Assembly (NCBI GenBank): GCA_024405895.1
Contig: JAKSNW010000012.1
Location: 1 to 57,022, forward strand
DNA: 57,022 nt
Direction: 5' to 3'
Source of the DNA: Paludibacteraceae bacterium
GTDB taxonomy: Bacteria; Bacteroidota; Bacteroidia; Bacteroidales; Paludibacteraceae
Shown: positions 27,227-35,264 of the stretch, piece after piece
Numbering within the stretch: the first letter of the stretch is position 1
Layout of the letters: every line of letters begins with the position of its first letter
Program-made: the position numbers and the translations under genes
Notes under the pieces: generated by a model
Seen by the model: the letters and a program-made list of their open reading frames with translations, nothing else
Told to the model about the DNA's origin: nothing
Databases searched by the model: none

Positions 27227-27771
27227 CATCGTGCACGTCTTGCACGGTCTTCAAATATTTTCTGAAAACATTGTGCAGGTCTTGCATGGTCACCAAATAT
27301 TTTCTGAAAACATCGTGCAGGTCTTGCAGAGGTCAAAATATTTTCTGAAACCATCGTGCAGGTCTTGCACGGTCTCCAAATATTTTTCTGAAAACATCGT
27401 GCAGGTCTTGCATGGTCACCAAATATTTTCTGAAACCATCGTGCAGGTCTTGCACGGTCTTCAAATATTTTCTGAAAACATCGTGCAGGTCTTGCACGGT
27501 CACCAAATATTTTCTAAAACCATCGTGCAGGTCTTGCATGGTCTTCAAATATTTTCTGAAACCATCGTGCAGGTCTTGCACGGTCTTCAAATATTTTCTG
27601 AAAACATCGTGCAGGTCTTGCACGGTCACCAAATATTTTCTAAAACCATCGTGCAGGTCTTGCATGGTCTTCAAATATTTTCTGAAACCATCGTGCAGGT
27701 CTTGCACGGTCTCCAAATATTTTCTGAAAACATCGTGCAGGCCTTGCATGGTCTCAAATATTTTCTGAAAA
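27227..27771. repeat. 42-bp tandem repeat array, 13 units
   Basis: Thirteen units, ten of exactly 42 bp, two of 41 and one of 43. Consensus pieces: CATCGTGCAGGTCTTGCACG, then GTCTTCAAATATTTTCTGAA with AA or AC at the end. Each unit has a 5-bp dyad GTGCA-n5-TGCAC, weakened to a G-U pair when CAC reads CAT. Units vary at two spots (CACGG/CATGG; TCTTC/TCACC/TCTCC). Units 6-8 (27437-27562) and 9-11 (27563-27688) are identical, so a 126-bp block was duplicated. It lies between convergent cyuA and gdhA. A related array begins the window. There are no spacers, so it is not CRISPR. Confidence 0.95.
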
Positions 27772-27809
27772 CACAATATCTTGCTCGGACTGGCTTGAGA
27801 AACAAAATT

Positions 27810-27835
27810 AGGCAGACTCCGAATGGAATCTGCCT
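27810..27835. terminator. Hairpin beside the repeat array
   Basis: Stem AGGCAGA / TCTGCCT with near-complementary inner bases. Minus-strand downstream sequence has only a broken U run, so it may be an array-bounding hairpin rather than the main terminator. Confidence 0.45.
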
Positions 27836-27846
27836 GATAAAAAGAA

Positions 27847-27880
27847 CGTGCCACACGGAAATCCGTGCGGCACGCCTTTT
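27847..27880. terminator. Bidirectional terminator between array and gdhA
   Basis: A 13-bp stem (CGTGCCACACGGA / TCCGTGCGGCACG, one mismatch) with T runs on both sides (CCTTTTT on plus, TTCTTTTT on minus). It ends gdhA on the minus strand. Confidence 0.85.
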
Positions 27881-27908
27881 TATGAAGTTATAGGGACTTC
27901 TCTAAAGA

Positions 27909-29252
27909 TTAGATAGTGCCTTGCTCCAACATAGCGGTAGCTACTTTCATGAAGCCAGCAACGTTAGCACCTTTAACGTAGTCGATGGTGCCGTCAGCTT
28001 TCTTACCGTAGCGAACGCATTGTTCGTGGATAGAAGACATGATCCATTTCAATTTAGCGTCAACTTCTTCACCGCTCCATGCGAGGTGAGCAGCGTTTTG
28101 AGTCATTTCGAGACCTGAAGTAGCAACGCCACCAGCGTTAACTGCTTTACCAGGAGCGAAGAGGATACCAGCGTGTTGGAAGTAGTGGATAGCCTCAGCT
28201 GTGCAACCCATGTTAGAAACCTCGCAGCAGCACATTGTGCCGTTAGCAACGAGTTCTTTTGCGTCAGCCTCGTTCAACTCGTTTTGGAATGCGCAAGGAA
28301 GAGCGATGTCGCACTTGATGCTCCAAGCTTTTTTACCTGCAGTGAAAGTAGCAGCTGCTGGGAATTTGTCAGCCATGTCTTGTACTTTGTTGCGGTTTGA
28401 AGCACGCATTACCAACATGTAGTCGATCATCTCTTTGGTGATACCGTCTTTGATGTGGCAAACACCATCAGGACCAGAGATAGCTACAACTTTAGCACCG
28501 AGTTCGGTAGCTTTGATAGCAGCACCCCAAGCTACGTTACCGAAGCCAGAGAGAGCAACTGTTTTGCCAGCGAGTTTTTGACCTGCTGTTTCCAATACGT
28601 GGTTTACGAAGTAGAGAGCGCCGAAGCCAGTAGCTTCTGGACGGAGGATAGAACCACCCCATGTTTCGCCTTTACCGGTGAGCACGCCAGTGTTGTACTC
28701 GCGAGCCAATTTTTTGTACATACCATAGAGGAAACCGATCTCACGGCCACCTACACCAACGTCACCTGCAGGTACGTCTGTGTCAGGACCGATGTTGCGC
28801 CACAACTCAAGCATGAAAGCTTGGCAGAAACGCATGATTTCTTCGTTTGATTTGCCTACTGGGTCGAAGTCAGAACCACCTTTACCGCCGCCCATTGGGA
28901 GAGTGGTAAGAGCGTTTTTGAATGTTTGCTCGAAGCCCAAGAATTTCAACATTGAGAGGTTAACGGCTTTGTGGAAACGGAGACCACCTTTGTAAGGGCC
29001 GATTGCGCTGTTGAATTGTACGCGATAGCCGAGGTTGGTTTGGATTTCGCCTTTGTCGTCTACCCAAGTTACGCGGAAGGTAAAGATACGATCTGGCTCT
29101 ACCATGCGCTCAACGATTTTTGCTTTTTCAAACTCTGGGTGCTTGTTGTACTCTTCTTCTACTGTTTCGAGTACTTCGCGAGCAGCTTGAAGGAAAAGGT
29201 CTTCTCCTGGGTGTTTAGCCTCAAGAGCAGCCATGATTTCATTTGCTTTCAT
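27909..29252 (-). CDS. gdhA: NADP-specific glutamate dehydrogenase
   Basis: 447 residues, the hexameric small-subunit type. MGGGKGGSDFDPVGKS (about residues 120-135) has the substrate-binding lysines, and VALSGFGNVAWGAA (about 237) the dinucleotide fold. It interconverts 2-oxoglutarate plus ammonia and glutamate, a main route of ammonia assimilation in gut Bacteroidales. Codon use is strongly biased, which fits high expression. Single gene, with its own promoter and a bidirectional terminator. Confidence 0.95.
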   Translation of the reverse strand: MKANEIMAALEAKHPGEDLFLQAAREVLETVEEEYNKHPEFEKAKIVERMVEPDRIFTFRVTWVDDKGEIQTNLGYRVQFNSAIGPYKGGLRFHKAVNLSMLKFLGFEQTFKNALTTLPMGGGKGGSDFDPVGKSNEEIMRFCQAFMLELWRNIGPDTDVPAGDVGVGGREIGFLYGMYKKLAREYNTGVLTGKGETWGGSILRPEATGFGALYFVNHVLETAGQKLAGKTVALSGFGNVAWGAAIKATELGAKVVAISGPDGVCHIKDGITKEMIDYMLVMRASNRNKVQDMADKFPAAATFTAGKKAWSIKCDIALPCAFQNELNEADAKELVANGTMCCCEVSNMGCTAEAIHYFQHAGILFAPGKAVNAGGVATSGLEMTQNAAHLAWSGEEVDAKLKWIMSSIHEQCVRYGKKADGTIDYVKGANVAGFMKVATAMLEQGTI

Positions 29253-29364
29253 TTTTCTGCTTTTTTTAAAATGAATTATTTGAGAAAATTTGTTCTGTGC
29301 AATATGGTTTCTTCGCTTATATCAGACAGTTACAGGCTATCTTATTTCGGCTATAAAACCAAGG

Positions 29365-29372
29365 CAAATGTA
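29365..29372 (-). promoter_or_regulatory. -7 box of gdhA
   Basis: Minus-strand TACATTTG, 113 bp before the start codon, leaving a 5' leader of about 105 nt. No good -33 box is seen. Confidence 0.5.
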
Positions 29373-29424
29373 AGCATAGTTTTTGGATATACACATACAC
29401 TTTTGCCTGTTTTTTTTATTTGAT

Positions 29425-29444
29425 GCACGATAGATTTGTCGTGC
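29425..29444 (-). terminator. Weak hairpin after ispG
   Basis: A 6-bp stem (GCACGA / TCGTGC) 15 bp after the ispG stop. No U run follows on the minus strand, so termination is doubtful. Confidence 0.3.
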
Positions 29445-29459
29445 GTTGAATTATTGCTC

Positions 29460-31163
29460 TTATTTGTTGATGTTCACACTCTTACCGTCGCGTTCAAGTA
29501 ATTCGAGCAGACGGCTGACGGCATCAGTGTCAGGAATGCTTTTCTCTATGCACTGTTTGCCTTTGTAGAGCGACACTTTACCACGTCCTGCACCAACGTA
29601 TCCATAGTCGGCATCAGCCATTTCGCCTGGTCCGTTGACAATGCAACCCATGACGGCAATTTTCACTCCTTTGAGGTGACTGGTTGCTTGACGTATCTGT
29701 TGCAGAGTTTCTGGGAGGTTGAACATGGTTCTGCCGCAACTTGGGCAGGCTATGTATTCAACTTTGCTGATACGTGCACGGGTGGCTTGGAGGATGGAGT
29801 AGGCGAGACTGGTGGTAATGTCATTGGATACTTGACTGTCGGAAAGAAGGATTCCGTCTCCAAATCCGTCGATGAATAGTGAGCCGAGTTCTATAGAGGC
29901 GATGCACTGTAACTGCGGCAACGAGAGGTCGTAACTGCGTTCGATAATGACAGGAACGTCAATACCCTCGTTCATCAGCATGTGGAAAGCAGCACGCATT
30001 TCTCCTACAGGATTTTTATGAGTGCTGTAAAGGAGAAGAATCTGTGGTTTTGCTTTCAACTGGGCAAGGAACGATGGTGTGAGGTCTGCATATTGTACGC
30101 GGCAGAGTTGTGAGGCAATATCATCTAATAGATAGTCTGCCTTCAATTCTCCGTTGCTTTGTTGCTTTGATATGACAACAGGAACATGGTTGCCGCCGAT
30201 GCCATGTATAGCTTGTGTCTTGCGACGTGTGTAAATCAGTGGGTTGAAGGATGCATTTGCCTGACCTTGAATCATGGCGTGACCTTTTAGCGATTCGGCA
30301 TAGTCAGTAATAATTCTTGCTACCGGAATTTCAGCTTCTGGTGCTTCACTCAAGGAAACACGGATAGTGTCGCCAATGCCGTCAATCAGCAATGAACCAA
30401 TGCCTACGGATGATTTCACACGTCCATCTTCACCATCGCCAGCTTCGGTTACACCAAGATGCAATGGATAGTGCATATTGCGACTGTTCATCTCTTCCAC
30501 GAGCATACGAACGGTCTGTATCATGACTACGACGTTGGAAGCTTTGATGGAGAGAACGATGTTGGTGAACTGTTCTTCCTGACATAACTCCAAAAACTCA
30601 ATGCAAGACATTGCAAGTCCTTTTGGAGTATCGCCATATTTACTCATCATTCTTGGTGACAACGAACCGTGGTTGACACCGATACGCATGGCTGTGTTGT
30701 TGGTTTTGCAGAGTGTAACTACTTTATGCAATGCCTGGCGCACCATAGCAAGTTCGCGTTCTTCCTGTTCGGTCGTATAACCTTCGGAGGAACCTTGTGG
30801 CGTAACGAAATTGCCAGGGTTTATGCGCACTTTGTCTGCGGTCTCTGCTGCGGTTTCTGCCACAGAGGCGTTAAAGTGCACATCTGCCACCAATGGCACA
30901 TCGCAATGCCAACGTTCTTTTAGCAATGTCTTGATGTTGGTGAGATTCAATGCCTCACGATTGCCTTGTGTGGTGAAACGCACCAACTGTCCGCCTGCCT
31001 TTGCAATAGCATAGGCTTGTTCGGCTGCCGCTTCTGTGTCGTTAGTGGATGTGTTGCCCATTGACTGAAGCACAATAGGGTGATTGTTGCCTATGGCGCA
31101 GTTTCTGACGTTCACTTCCGACGACTGGCGGCGTTTATAGTTGAATAATGAGTCGGTATACAT
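29460..31163 (-). CDS. ispG: 4-hydroxy-3-methylbut-2-enyl diphosphate synthase, long form
   Basis: 567 residues, the long Bacteroidota form with a middle insert (roughly residues 270-400) absent from the E. coli enzyme. The N-terminal TIM barrel starts with VNVRNCAIGNNHPIVLQSMG. The C-terminal cluster domain has CPSCGRTMF and VMGCIVNGPGEM, giving three cysteines for the 4Fe-4S cluster. It makes HMBPP in the MEP isoprenoid pathway. It lies 73 bp after the OPT gene, with a terminator between. Confidence 0.95.
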   Translation of the reverse strand: MYTDSLFNYKRRQSSEVNVRNCAIGNNHPIVLQSMGNTSTNDTEAAAEQAYAIAKAGGQLVRFTTQGNREALNLTNIKTLLKERWHCDVPLVADVHFNASVAETAAETADKVRINPGNFVTPQGSSEGYTTEQEERELAMVRQALHKVVTLCKTNNTAMRIGVNHGSLSPRMMSKYGDTPKGLAMSCIEFLELCQEEQFTNIVLSIKASNVVVMIQTVRMLVEEMNSRNMHYPLHLGVTEAGDGEDGRVKSSVGIGSLLIDGIGDTIRVSLSEAPEAEIPVARIITDYAESLKGHAMIQGQANASFNPLIYTRRKTQAIHGIGGNHVPVVISKQQSNGELKADYLLDDIASQLCRVQYADLTPSFLAQLKAKPQILLLYSTHKNPVGEMRAAFHMLMNEGIDVPVIIERSYDLSLPQLQCIASIELGSLFIDGFGDGILLSDSQVSNDITTSLAYSILQATRARISKVEYIACPSCGRTMFNLPETLQQIRQATSHLKGVKIAVMGCIVNGPGEMADADYGYVGAGRGKVSLYKGKQCIEKSIPDTDAVSRLLELLERDGKSVNINK

Positions 31164-31184
31164 TAGTCGTGTGATTGTTTTGAA

Positions 31185-31220
31185 GAAAAAAGGCTCAGAA
31201 GCGCAAAGCTTCCGAACCTT
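31185..31220 (-). terminator. Terminator after the OPT transporter gene
   Basis: A 13-bp stem with two mismatches (AAGGCTCAGAAGC / GCTTCCGAACCTT), loop GCAAA, followed on the minus strand by a U run. Confidence 0.8.
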
Positions 31221-31236
31221 TTATATAGTTGCTTGA

Positions 31237-33237
31237 TTACTCTTCTACTTTAGCACGGAGGCTATCCCAGATGAAGTAAGCAATGAGCAGAGCATACATG
31301 CCGAGAGCTACCCATTGAGCACCGTTTGATTGAGCCCATTGAGCTTGGTAAGCATCAATGCCACCGAATTTCAGGGCTGCGCTGACAACACCCATCAATG
31401 CACCACCGGCAATGAATCCAGAAGCGATGAGTGTGCCTTTCTCGTTGCGTGCTGCATTGAGGGCAGCGTCTTTGGAACGGCTATTGACAAACCATGCTAC
31501 TGCACCGCCGATGAGCAATGGCAAGTTGAGGTTCAAAGGAATGAACATACCGAGTGCGAATGGCAATGCTGGTACTTTGCAGAATGTCAAAACGAGGGCA
31601 ATAGCTGCACCGATGCCATAGAGCAACCAAGGAGCACCTGTGCCAGACATCAATGGATCGATGACGGCAGCCATAGCGTTGGCTTGAGGAGCAACGAGAG
31701 CATTATCGCCAGAGAAACCGTAGGTCTTGTTCAAGATAATCATGACGCCGCCCACTGTAGCTGCAGAAACGAGTGTGCCGAGGAATTTCCATGTCTGCTG
31801 TTTGGCTGGTGTAGTGCCAAGCCAGTAACCAACTTTCAAGTCGGTGATGAAACCGCCAGCCATACTCAATGCTGTGCAAACAACGCCGCCAATAATGGCA
31901 GCAGCAACCATACCAGATACACCTTTCAAACCAACTGCCACCATGATGACAGAAGAAAGGATGAGGGTCATAAGAGTCATACCAGAAACAGGGTTGCTGC
32001 CGACAATAGCGATGGCATTGGCAGCCACTGTAGTAAAGAGGAAACTGATGACAGCCACGATGAGGATGCCGACAACAGCATGCCAGATGTTGGTAACAAC
32101 GCCGAATGCGAAGAACAGGAAGGTTACAACCAAGGTGATGGCGATGCCGATGATGACAATCTTCATAGAGAGGTCTTTCTGTGTGCGTTTTACCTCGGCG
32201 TTGCCATCTTTTTTACCACCTTTCATCTCGCTGGCAGCCAAGCCGACAGCGCCTTTGATGATAGGCCATGATTTCACGATGCCGATGATACCAGCCATGG
32301 CGATACCGCCGATGCCGATATGACGGGCAAAGGTCTTGAAAATAAACTCTGCGGTCATATCGTCAATAGCCATTGCACCATCGAACATTGGGTTGATGGC
32401 TTGCAAGCCTTCTACGCCAAGCAATGGCAACAGAGGCACGAGCACGAACCATACGAGACCAGAACCGATACAGATGATAGCGGCATATTTCAAACCGATG
32501 ATGTAGCCAAGACCAAGCACGGCTGCACCAACATTGACACTGCAGATGAGTTTTGCTTTGGTGTAGAGTGCTTCGCCGAAAGGCAATACTCTTGTTGTGA
32601 ATGTCTCTGCCCAAGCACCGAAGGTGGCAACTACGAAGTCGTAGAGACCGCCAACAAGACCAGCCATCAACAGAGGTTTAGCACCACTGCCGCCTTTTTC
32701 ACCAGAAATGAGTACCTGTGTGGTAGCTGTAGCTTCTGGGAAAGGATATTTGCCGTGCATGTCAGAAACGAAGTATTTTCTGAATGGAATCAGGAACAGA
32801 ATGCCGAGGATACCACCGAGCAATGAGCTCAGGAATACCTGCATAAAGCTGACGCTAATGTCTGGATATTTGGCTTGCAGAATGTAAAGAGCTGGCAAGG
32901 TGAAGATAGCACCTGCTACGATGACACCACTGCTTGCACCAATGGATTGGATGATGACGTTTTCGCCAAGTGCATTCTTACGTTTTGAAGCAGAGCTGAG
33001 TCCTACGGCAATGATGGCAATAGGAATAGCGGCTTCAAAAACCTGTCCTACTTTCAAGCCAAGATAAGCTGCAGCAGCAGAGAAGAGCACTGCCATTAAC
33101 ACGCCTAAGCTGACAGAACGTGCGTTGACCTCTGGATAAACCGTGTCAGGTCGCATGACGGGAGTGTATTCCTCGCCTGGTTTGAGTTCCCGATTCGCAT
33201 TCTCGGGAAGTCCTACTTTAGTTTTTTCGTTTTCCAT
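31237..33237 (-). CDS. Oligopeptide transporter, OPT family
   Basis: 666 residues with about 16 hydrophobic helices, for example SLGVLMAVLFSAAAAYLGLK near the N-terminus and MVAAAIIGGVVCTALSMAGG in the middle. The cytoplasmic start carries NANRELKPGEEYTPVM. Bacterial OPT proteins import oligopeptides with protons across the inner membrane, though some move metal chelates, and the substrate cannot be told here. It lies 33 bp after mutL, so the two may share a transcript. Confidence 0.88.
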   Translation of the reverse strand: MENEKTKVGLPENANRELKPGEEYTPVMRPDTVYPEVNARSVSLGVLMAVLFSAAAAYLGLKVGQVFEAAIPIAIIAVGLSSASKRKNALGENVIIQSIGASSGVIVAGAIFTLPALYILQAKYPDISVSFMQVFLSSLLGGILGILFLIPFRKYFVSDMHGKYPFPEATATTQVLISGEKGGSGAKPLLMAGLVGGLYDFVVATFGAWAETFTTRVLPFGEALYTKAKLICSVNVGAAVLGLGYIIGLKYAAIICIGSGLVWFVLVPLLPLLGVEGLQAINPMFDGAMAIDDMTAEFIFKTFARHIGIGGIAMAGIIGIVKSWPIIKGAVGLAASEMKGGKKDGNAEVKRTQKDLSMKIVIIGIAITLVVTFLFFAFGVVTNIWHAVVGILIVAVISFLFTTVAANAIAIVGSNPVSGMTLMTLILSSVIMVAVGLKGVSGMVAAAIIGGVVCTALSMAGGFITDLKVGYWLGTTPAKQQTWKFLGTLVSAATVGGVMIILNKTYGFSGDNALVAPQANAMAAVIDPLMSGTGAPWLLYGIGAAIALVLTFCKVPALPFALGMFIPLNLNLPLLIGGAVAWFVNSRSKDAALNAARNEKGTLIASGFIAGGALMGVVSAALKFGGIDAYQAQWAQSNGAQWVALGMYALLIAYFIWDSLRAKVEE

Positions 33238-33270
33238 AAATAGTATTGTTTATGTGTTTATTGCTTTGTG

Positions 33271-35166
33271 TTAGCCTAACCACTGGGTAATTTCCTGGTC
33301 TGGCATTATGCTGACGATGTTCTTGCCTTTTGGCGAGATGTTCGGCATTGTGGTAGCAAAGAGTTTGTTGATGAGACGTTGCAATTCCTCTTTGTTATTG
33401 CTGATGACGGTATGTGCCGCTTGAGTAGCAGCCAGTTCGGCTACGATAGGCTCATAGAGTTCTCGTTTCAATTCCTGCTGTTCCTCGCTTGCTACGGCAA
33501 GTAGCGTGTTGAGCACTTGCGGAATGCGTGGCACTGAGGTTAAAACGGCAGGAATGCCAATGATACTGAAGGCACATTGGGCAATGGGCTCCAACTGGAA
33601 TCCCAGTGCATGCAGATCCTCTTTGATATTCTCATAGACAGGCATTGCCTCTGGTGTCAGTTCCCATACTTCAGGGAAGAGAATCTGTTGCGAGACACAT
33701 TGCTGCTGTTGTAGTTGGAGCATCAGCTCGTCGAAGAGAATACGTTCCAATGCACGACGATAGTCAATAATCATCAGACCAGACTTTACAGCAGTCATAA
33801 CGTAACGATTCCTGAACAGGAAGATATCGCCAGTGTCAGATGAACCGTTGAAGAGTGTGGCATCGTTGTTGGCTTGAGGATTGTCGGCAGAAGACAGATT
33901 CAGTGTCTGTTGACTATTGTCCCAAGTCTGTGATTGCTGACCTAATGACTCTTGTCCCGTTGTAGTCTCTTTCTGTTTCGTAAACAAGGTGTCCCATTGT
34001 CGAGGTACTGACGGACGGGAGTAACTTGGTGATGTGTGAGAACTTCCGCTACTCTTGAACGGATTATAGTTAGGGTCGAACTTCGGTGTTGGCATCGTTG
34101 GCGTCACGGTTGTGTCTGCCACGGGAATCTCTATTTCCTGATGCGAGTCGAACTGCAGCGAAGGCATGATGTTGAACTTACCCAACGATTCTCTGACACA
34201 TGCCAAGAGAATCTGCCAAATCTCGCGTTCGTTCTCAAACTTGATTTCTGTTTTGGTTGGGTGAACGTTGATATCAATGTCTTGCGGATTAATGTCGAAG
34301 TATATGAAATAGTGTGGATTGCAGTCGGGTGCAAGCATACGGTCGTAGGCTTGCATCACGGCTTTGTGGAAGTATGGGTGACGCATGAAACGACCATTCA
34401 CAAAGAACATCTGATTGGCGTTCTTGCTGCTGGATTCTGGTGTTCCTACAAAGCCAGATATCGAGGCAATGCCGTTCTTTACTCCAAAAGGAATGAGGTA
34501 GTCGTTATAATGCTTTATCTTCTTGCCGAAGATGCCGACAATACGCTGTTTCTGATTCTCTGCAGGAAGGTTATAGACTTCCGTCGTTCCGTTGAACAAC
34601 GTGAAAGCTACTTGTGGTGTTGCTAATGCCACACGTTGAAATTCTGCGATGATACGTCGGGTTTCTGTCTCGTCCGACTTGAGGAACTTTCTGCGAGCTG
34701 GCACATTGTAGAAGAGGTTCTTTACTGTGATGCTGGTACCTACAGGTGCTGCCACTTCTTCGTTCTTTACTACTTTAGAGCCATCGATTTCAATCAGTGT
34801 ACCCAATTCTTCGTCGGCAGTCTTGGTCTTTATCTCTACTTGTGAGACAGAGACAATGGAAGGAAGTGCCTCTCCACGGAAGCCCATGGTTTGCAGTGTG
34901 TAGAGATCTTCTACGCTGGTAATCTTCGACGTGGCATGACGCTGCAATGCCATCATGGCATCGCTTGGTGTCATACCGCAGCCGTCATCAACGACTTGTA
35001 TGGATGTTCTGCCCGCTCCTTTTATGACCACGGTAACGTGGGAAGCACCAGCGTCGACGGCATTCTCCATCAACTCTTTAATTACAGAGTATGGACCTAC
35101 CACCACTTCGCCGGCAGCTATCTGGTTGGCTACCGCATCGGGCAAAAGATGTATCTTGTCGTTCAC
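33271..35166 (-). CDS. mutL: DNA mismatch repair protein MutL
   Basis: 631 residues. The N-terminal GHKL ATPase is complete: KELMENAVDAGAS, DDGCGM, FRGEALPSI and the later GTSITVKNLFYNVPAR. A Gln/Ser/Thr-rich linker covers about 350-440. The C-terminal dimerisation domain begins near residue 460 with LMIIDYRRALERILFDEL, where endonuclease-type MutL has DQHAxHERI. Asp and Glu remain but Gln, His and Ala are replaced, so nicking activity is uncertain. It links mismatch recognition by MutS to strand removal. Confidence 0.93.
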   Translation of the reverse strand: MNDKIHLLPDAVANQIAAGEVVVGPYSVIKELMENAVDAGASHVTVVIKGAGRTSIQVVDDGCGMTPSDAMMALQRHATSKITSVEDLYTLQTMGFRGEALPSIVSVSQVEIKTKTADEELGTLIEIDGSKVVKNEEVAAPVGTSITVKNLFYNVPARRKFLKSDETETRRIIAEFQRVALATPQVAFTLFNGTTEVYNLPAENQKQRIVGIFGKKIKHYNDYLIPFGVKNGIASISGFVGTPESSSKNANQMFFVNGRFMRHPYFHKAVMQAYDRMLAPDCNPHYFIYFDINPQDIDINVHPTKTEIKFENEREIWQILLACVRESLGKFNIMPSLQFDSHQEIEIPVADTTVTPTMPTPKFDPNYNPFKSSGSSHTSPSYSRPSVPRQWDTLFTKQKETTTGQESLGQQSQTWDNSQQTLNLSSADNPQANNDATLFNGSSDTGDIFLFRNRYVMTAVKSGLMIIDYRRALERILFDELMLQLQQQQCVSQQILFPEVWELTPEAMPVYENIKEDLHALGFQLEPIAQCAFSIIGIPAVLTSVPRIPQVLNTLLAVASEEQQELKRELYEPIVAELAATQAAHTVISNNKEELQRLINKLFATTMPNISPKGKNIVSIMPDQEITQWLG

Positions 35167-35264
35167 TTATTGTGTTGTTTATGTACAAAGGCAGCGAAAG
35201 TTCGTAGCTCTTACAAAAGCCTTATATATTATATATAGTATCTCTCGTTACCTTGTTTCCTGTT

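Noticed and set aside
27227-27771. CRISPR array
   Set aside because: Units are back to back with no spacers, and no cas genes are in the window.
27195-27893. Long open frame over the 42-bp array, 14-residue peptide repeats
   Set aside because: The 42-bp unit keeps several frames open on both strands. There is no promoter, signal or family context, and unit changes do not favour any frame.
31330-32271. 313-codon plus-strand frame antisense to the OPT transporter
   Set aside because: Acidic, Cys- and His-rich shadow of a membrane protein gene; no independent support.
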